A stretch of 64,000 nt of DNA from JALHFZ01 sp963674625. GTDB lineage: Bacteria > Synergistota > Synergistia > Synergistales > Aminobacteriaceae. Shown here in pieces: positions 60,151-64,000 of the stretch (positions are counted from its first letter, which is position 1; each line of letters starts with the position of its first letter). The notes under the pieces were generated by a model. That model had not been told where the DNA came from, ran no database searches, and saw only the letters and a program-made list of their open reading frames with translations. The stretch is from contig CAXXXO010000004.1 of NCBI GenBank assembly GCA_963674625.2, positions 62,001-126,000 on the forward strand, given 5' to 3'. The position numbers and the translations under genes are program-made.

Positions 60151-60195
60151 ACAGCAAAAAAACCGGGACCTTTTCGGTCCCGGTTTTTTTGCTGT
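60151..60195. terminator. Very strong terminator after the NSS transporter gene
   Basis: A 19-base-pair perfect stem (starting CAGCAAAAAAACCGGGACC) with a five-base loop contains seven-base A and T runs on its arms. It separates the transporter gene from the grd promoter. Confidence 0.92.
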
Positions 60196-60204
60196 TTCGT
60201 CAGG

Positions 60205-61539
60205 CTACCACTTCAAGCCCGTGATGAATATGTAGAGAATGGCCAGGGGGGCGACGACCCGGCAGATCCAGATCCAGATCTCCATCATGCCGAAGGAATG
60301 GGTTCCGTCATTGGTAACCTCTTTCCTGGCATCGGCGGTCCAGACCCACCCTACGAAGAGGGCGATGAAAACTCCGCCGAGGGGCAGAAGGACGTTGGAC
60401 GCGATGAAGTCCATAGCATCGAGGAAGTCCTTCCCGGCGATTTTGGGAGCCCCGGCGAGGGACATGGCGGAAGGAATGCCCAAAAGGAAGATGAGCAGTC
60501 CCATGCTCCATGCCGCCTTGGGTCTGCTCCACCCCTTGTCGATAAAATAGGCTGACACGACTTCGAGAAGGGATATGGCGGAGGTAAGGGCCGCGATGAA
60601 GAGAAGAGCGAAGAAAAGGGCGCTCCATATCGGGCCTCCGGGCATCTTCGCGAAGACGGAGGGGAGGGTGACGAAGGTGAGGCCGGGGCCTGCTCCCGCG
60701 TCAACGCCGAAGGCGAAGACAGCGGGGAAGATTGCAAGGCCGGCGAGGACAGCCACTGCAGTGTCGATGATGCAGACCTGGATGGCCGCCCCGGGAAGCT
60801 GGGTCTTTTTGTCCACGTAGCTGCCGTAGGTGATCATGCACCCCATCCCGAGGGAGAGGGAGAAGAATGCCTGTCCAAGGGCCGCGGCGATGGTCGGGCC
60901 GGTGATCTTGGAGAAGTCGGGCTTGAGATAGAACTCAAGCCCCTTCCCGGCGCCCTCGAGGGTGACGGAACGGACGATGAGAATCAGGAGAATGACGAAC
61001 AGGGCGGGCATGAGGATCTTGCAGTATTTCTCGATTCCCTCACCGATGCCCTTATAGACGACCCAGGTGGTCATAATCATGAAAAGAGCCTGGAAAAGAA
61101 TAACCTGGGTGGTGTTGGTCACAAACGCGCCGAATACGTCTCCCGCCTTGCCTGCGGCTGCCTCGCCCATGAGGCCCGTAAAGGAGTAGCCAAAATACTT
61201 GATGGTCCAGCCGCCGATGACTGCATAAAAAGAAAGAATCATGAAACCTGCCGCAACTCCCATCCATCCTACGATGGGCCACATTCCGCCTTTTAGCTTC
61301 TGGAAAGAGCCGACTGCATTGAGCTGGGCCTTCCGGCCGATGGCCATCTCAGCAAGCATGACGGAAAAACCGAGAATGAACACTATCGCTAGATAGACGA
61401 GGACGAAAGCCGCTCCGCCGTTCTGACCCGTGATATAGGGGAACCGCCAGATGTTTCCGAGTCCCACGGCGGAACCCGCGGCCGCGAGGATAAACCCCAT
61501 TTTACTTCCCCAATGTTCTCTTTCTAAATTCTGTGCCAT
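60205..61539 (-). CDS. Sodium-dependent amino-acid transporter, NSS (SNF) family
   Basis: This LeuT-fold symporter of 444 residues has twelve predicted helices. The first Na+/substrate-site helix LAAAGSAVGLGNIWRFPYITGQNGGAAFVLVY is a hallmark of the family. AFFSLSLGMGCMITYGSY carries the TM6 unwound region, and ALLFIAALTSAISLLEV matches TM8. I prefer the ATG at MAQNLEREHWGSKMGFI with AAGGAGGGATAC upstream. The substrate is not proven, but placement directly upstream of the glycine reductase operon suggests glycine or another fermented amino acid. Confidence 0.92.
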   Translation of the reverse strand: MAQNLEREHWGSKMGFILAAAGSAVGLGNIWRFPYITGQNGGAAFVLVYLAIVFILGFSVMLAEMAIGRKAQLNAVGSFQKLKGGMWPIVGWMGVAAGFMILSFYAVIGGWTIKYFGYSFTGLMGEAAAGKAGDVFGAFVTNTTQVILFQALFMIMTTWVVYKGIGEGIEKYCKILMPALFVILLILIVRSVTLEGAGKGLEFYLKPDFSKITGPTIAAALGQAFFSLSLGMGCMITYGSYVDKKTQLPGAAIQVCIIDTAVAVLAGLAIFPAVFAFGVDAGAGPGLTFVTLPSVFAKMPGGPIWSALFFALLFIAALTSAISLLEVVSAYFIDKGWSRPKAAWSMGLLIFLLGIPSAMSLAGAPKIAGKDFLDAMDFIASNVLLPLGGVFIALFVGWVWTADARKEVTNDGTHSFGMMEIWIWICRVVAPLAILYIFITGLKW

Positions 61540-61573
61540 TTTTCCTGTATCCCTCCTTAAAGTCATGGATTTC

Positions 61574-61606
61574 TCAGGCCCGTAAAGCCTGTACTTCCAA
61601 GATCAC
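61574..61606 (-). CDS. Possible ten-residue leader peptide upstream of the NSS transporter
   Basis: A perfect AAGGAGGTG stands 13 bases before a GTG that opens the short frame MILEVQALRA and stop. The strong ribosome site has no other well-placed long frame, and the transporter start is about 80 bases further on. Spacing is longer than ideal. It could be a regulatory leader or chance. Confidence 0.25.
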   Translation of the reverse strand: MILEVQALRA

Positions 61607-61669
61607 TTGCCGCTGTTCACCTCCTTGTATAATTGTATATCTTCCTTTAAGGTAGAATAATCGGACCAT

Positions 61670-61697
61670 ATTATACACCATAAAAAAAACTTTCCAA
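61670..61697 (-). promoter_or_regulatory. Promoter of the NSS transporter gene
   Basis: The minus strand reads TTGGAA, 16 bases, then a perfect TATAAT, leaving a leader of about 125 bases before the transporter ATG. Confidence 0.6.
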
Positions 61698-61783
61698 CCC
61701 CGAAAACAAAAGGATTTTATTTCCCTCCCTTTTTCCATAAAAAGTTCACATGGAGTACAATGGATCGGAAAGGAGGAATGACC

Positions 61784-62023
61784 ATGTGCCTTGCCGTTCC
61801 CCACGTTATCGAGTCCGTCCTTGACGACTCCCGGGCCATCGCCGTCGCTGGGGCTGTCAGGACGGAAATTCGCACCGACCTCATCGAGAACGCCCTTCCA
61901 GGGGATACCGTCCTCGTTCATGCCGGTTTCGCCATAGAAAAGCTCTCTCCCGAAGATTCCGAGGAGCTTCTGGATTTATGGAGCGAAATCCGCCGCCTCT
62001 CCGGTGATCCCCTTGCGCAGTGA
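61784..62023 (+). CDS. hypC: Hydrogenase maturation chaperone HypC
   Basis: HypC (HypC/HupF family) works with HypD in assembling the Fe(CN)2CO group of [NiFe]-hydrogenases. The protein begins MCLAVPHVIESV with the essential Cys2. The domain continues with AGAVRTEIRTDLIENALPGDTVLVHAGFAIEKL, the typical beta-barrel ending. It has 79 residues. The ATG after AAGGAGGAATGACC is the start because cysteine must follow it. The stop overlaps hypD by 20 bases. Confidence 0.95.
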   Translation: MCLAVPHVIESVLDDSRAIAVAGAVRTEIRTDLIENALPGDTVLVHAGFAIEKLSPEDSEELLDLWSEIRRLSGDPLAQ

Positions 62024-63077
62024 CATTTCTCTTCTTGTCGAGGGACTGAGCCGGCTGAACACCCGCCCCCTGTCGGTCATGGAGGTCTGCGGAACCCACA
62101 CGGTGGCCATCTTCCGGTCCGGAATCCGCTCCCTTCTTCCCCCCGCTCTGCGCCTCGTATCGGGGCCGGGGTGTCCCGTCTGCGTCACTGACCAGGGGGA
62201 GATCGACGGCGCCATCTCCCTGGTCGAAAAAGGGGCGCTCCTTGCGACCTACGGTGATATGCTCAAGGTGCCCTGCGACCGGGGCTCCCTCGCATCGAAG
62301 CGGAGCGAGGGGTACGATGTAGCGATCATCACCAATGCCATGGATGTGCTGACCATCGCGGAGAAACATCCAGGGCGGGAGGTGGTTTTTCTCGCCGTGG
62401 GGTTCGAGACCACCTCACCGGCGACGGCCGCCCTTGTGAAGGAGGCGGGGCAGAAGAGAATATCCAATCTTTCCGTACTGTCCTTTCACAAGAGGACGCC
62501 CCCGGTACTTGCAGTCCTTGCGGGTGATCCCGATCTGAAAATTTCGGGATTTCTTCTTCCGGGGCACGTCTGCGTCATCCTCGGGCACGAACCCTTCCGT
62601 TTTCTGCCCCGGGACTGCGGCCTCCCTTCGGTCATCGCGGGGTTCGAGCCCGAGCAGATACTTCTTGGACTCGCAGAGATTCTCAGGCAGGACAGCCGGG
62701 GGGAGAGTTCCCTCGCCTCAGTCTACGGAAGAGCTGTGCGACCGGAGGGCAACGAGAAGGCACGCAGGCTGCTTGACGAAGTCTTCGTTCCCCGGGACGC
62801 CCCGTGGAGGGGCATCGGGGTCATTCCGGGGTCCGGCTATGCCCTGAGAGAGAGGTATGAATCCTTCGACGCGGAAAAACGGTTTTCCCTCGCCATCCGC
62901 CCGGGAGAATCCCTTCCCGGCTGCCGGTGCGGCGATGTCCTCACGGGAAAGATAACCCCGCCCGAATGCCCCCTCTTCCGCACCGCCTGCACCCCCATCT
63001 CTCCCGTGGGCCCCTGTATGGTCTCAAGCGAAGGGACGTGCGGCGCATATTTTCGCTTTTACAAAGGAGATTCGTAA
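62004..63077 (+). CDS. hypD: Hydrogenase maturation protein HypD
   Basis: HypD is an iron-sulfur scaffold that assembles and delivers the iron-cyanide-CO moiety. Signature blocks are visible: LSVMEVCGTHTVAIFRSG, LVSGPGCPVCVTDQGEID, AVGFETTSPATAALV, and LLPGHVCVILG. The C-terminal cysteine region is CRCGDVLTGKITPPECPLF with a GPCMVSSEGTCGAYFRF ending. At 357 residues it is full length. The start is a GTG within the end of hypC, indicating translational coupling. Confidence 0.95.
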   Translation: MIPLRSDISLLVEGLSRLNTRPLSVMEVCGTHTVAIFRSGIRSLLPPALRLVSGPGCPVCVTDQGEIDGAISLVEKGALLATYGDMLKVPCDRGSLASKRSEGYDVAIITNAMDVLTIAEKHPGREVVFLAVGFETTSPATAALVKEAGQKRISNLSVLSFHKRTPPVLAVLAGDPDLKISGFLLPGHVCVILGHEPFRFLPRDCGLPSVIAGFEPEQILLGLAEILRQDSRGESSLASVYGRAVRPEGNEKARRLLDEVFVPRDAPWRGIGVIPGSGYALRERYESFDAEKRFSLAIRPGESLPGCRCGDVLTGKITPPECPLFRTACTPISPVGPCMVSSEGTCGAYFRFYKGDS

Positions 63078-64000
63078 ATGAAGACGACGACAGCCACTCT
63101 CGGCCAAGGAAGCGGCGGGCGGCAGAGCGCGGAGCTGGTGAAGTACCTGGTGGAGGGCTTCGCAGAGCGGGGCATCGGGCCGGAGCTCGAGGATGCCGCC
63201 CTTCTTCCCGGAGGGTACGCCATGACGGTAGACGGCTTCACCGTTCTGCCCCGGAAGTTTCCCGGCGGGGATATCGGCCACCTGGCAGTGTGCGGATGCG
63301 CCAACGACCTGGCCGTACGGGGAGCGAGCCCCGATCACCTCGGTCTCTCCCTGGTTATCGAAGAGGGGTTCCCCCTCAATGAACTGAAAGACTACATGGA
63401 AAGCGCTGCGGCCACCTGTGCCTCCATCGGAATGACCCTGGCCGCGGGGGACACCAAGGTTGTTCCGACGGGCGGGGTGGAGGGCGTTCTTTTCTCCGGG
63501 TGTGCCTTCGGGAAGGTCCATTCCCCCTTTCCCCTTGGAATGGCCAATCTTCGGGAAGGAGACGTCCTCATCGTCTCAGGCCCCGTCGGTCGCCACGGGG
63601 CGGCCATCGCAGCAGCCCGTTTTTCCCTCGAGGTGAAAAATCTGGAAAGCGACTGCGCTCCCCTCTGGCCCGCCATTCGCCCTCTTCTCGCCCTCGGCGG
63701 ACTGCGCTGCATGAGGGACTGCACCAGGGGCGGCCTCGGAACGGTGCTGTGCGAATGGGCGGAAGGGACGGGCCTCCACATTGCCCTGGAGGAGGAGGCC
63801 ATCCCCATTCCTCTTGAGGTTCAGTCCCTCTGCGACATCCTGGGGTTCGACCCTCTCTACATGGCCTGCGAGGGAACCCTCGCCCTGGCCGTCGACCGGA
63901 AGGATGCCCACGAGGCCCTTGCCCTGCTGAGGGGAAATCCCATCGGCAGGGAAGCGGCGGTCATCGGACAGGCGGGAGCGGGGGAACCGAAGGGGATGGT
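63078..64000 (+). CDS. hypE: Hydrogenase maturation protein HypE (3' end outside window)
   Basis: HypE dehydrates a carbamoyl group on its C-terminal cysteine to thiocyanate, supplying cyanide for the [NiFe] site. The N-terminal ATLGQGSGGRQSAELVKYL and DGFTVLPRKFPGGDIGHLAVCGCANDLAVRGA are diagnostic. AAGDTKVVPTGG and DCTRGGLGTVLCEWAEGTGL follow. The ATG follows AAAGGAGATTCGTAA one base after the hypD stop. About 307 codons are visible; the C-terminal cysteine tail lies outside. No hydrogenase structural gene is in the window. Confidence 0.95.
   Translation, partial: MKTTTATLGQGSGGRQSAELVKYLVEGFAERGIGPELEDAALLPGGYAMTVDGFTVLPRKFPGGDIGHLAVCGCANDLAVRGASPDHLGLSLVIEEGFPLNELKDYMESAAATCASIGMTLAAGDTKVVPTGGVEGVLFSGCAFGKVHSPFPLGMANLREGDVLIVSGPVGRHGAAIAAARFSLEVKNLESDCAPLWPAIRPLLALGGLRCMRDCTRGGLGTVLCEWAEGTGLHIALEEEAIPIPLEVQSLCDILGFDPLYMACEGTLALAVDRKDAHEALALLRGNPIGREAAVIGQAGAGEPKGM

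Noticed and set aside
61574..61921. 115-codon minus-strand frame overlapping hypC
   Set aside because: It lies opposite hypC and crosses the transporter promoter; only the last ten codons have any ribosome-site support.

Overview
The window is most consistent with an anaerobic, motile, amino-acid-fermenting bacterium of high GC content. A member of the Synergistota is the best guess, with Clostridia as the alternative; no 16S rRNA or other decisive marker is present. The supporting evidence is a complete selenocysteine-dependent glycine reductase operon, an NADH/ferredoxin-type iron-sulfur flavoprotein complex, GatCAB, rubredoxin, Na+-coupled amino-acid symporters and hydrogenase maturation genes. 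Most genes have clear Shine-Dalgarno sites and many are joined by ATGA overlaps.

Region 1 (about 1-6713) looks like a genomic island. Its GC content is visibly lower, it ends in an IS21-type istB remnant and a truncated P4-type integrase, and it abuts the 3' end of the tmRNA gene, a classic integration target. It carries the end of a peptide ABC transporter ATPase, a fold-III PLP racemase, an alanine dehydrogenase homologue, a cytoplasmic NlpC/P60 hydrolase and an M20 dipeptidase. I read this set as a module for taking up and breaking down peptides that contain D-amino acids, probably murein peptides.

Region 2 (6714-21265) is core chromosome: ssrA-smpB, tRNA-Pro(CGG), an isochorismatase-type hydrolase, malic enzyme, two membrane proteins, fliD behind a sigma-28-like promoter, an orphan NarL-type response regulator, a TtcA-like protein overlapping an unusual PEP/pyruvate-binding protein, and grx-pgi.

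Region 3 (21435-28387) encodes a NuoE/NuoF/(NuoG-GltD-molybdopterin fusion) complex that resembles electron-bifurcating transhydrogenases of the Sporomusa (Stn) type, followed by a branched-chain amino-acid binding protein with its own promoter.

Region 4 (28470-51455) lies almost entirely on the minus strand. One compact run is miaB-comEA-comEC-coaX-dus-lysS-ligA-gatC-gatA-gatB, followed by an EF-G paralogue and an FAD oxidoreductase. Another is transketolase-queH-AIR synthase-like-M24 peptidase. An exported protein of unknown function and rubredoxin sit between them, and alanine racemase lies upstream.

Region 5 (51547-61539) handles alanine and glycine: an AGCS Na+/alanine symporter, then grdX-trxA-grdE-grdA-grdB-grdC-grdD behind a single-aptamer glycine riboswitch, then an NSS-family Na+ symporter. 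GrdA and GrdB each contain an in-frame UGA read as selenocysteine. Region 6 (61784-64000, plus strand) is hypC-hypD-hypE, with hypE running off the window; no hydrogenase structural gene is visible.

Together the genes describe peptide and amino-acid import, reductive glycine fermentation (Stickland type) with thioredoxin as reductant, redox balancing between NADH, NADPH and ferredoxin, and translation quality control.
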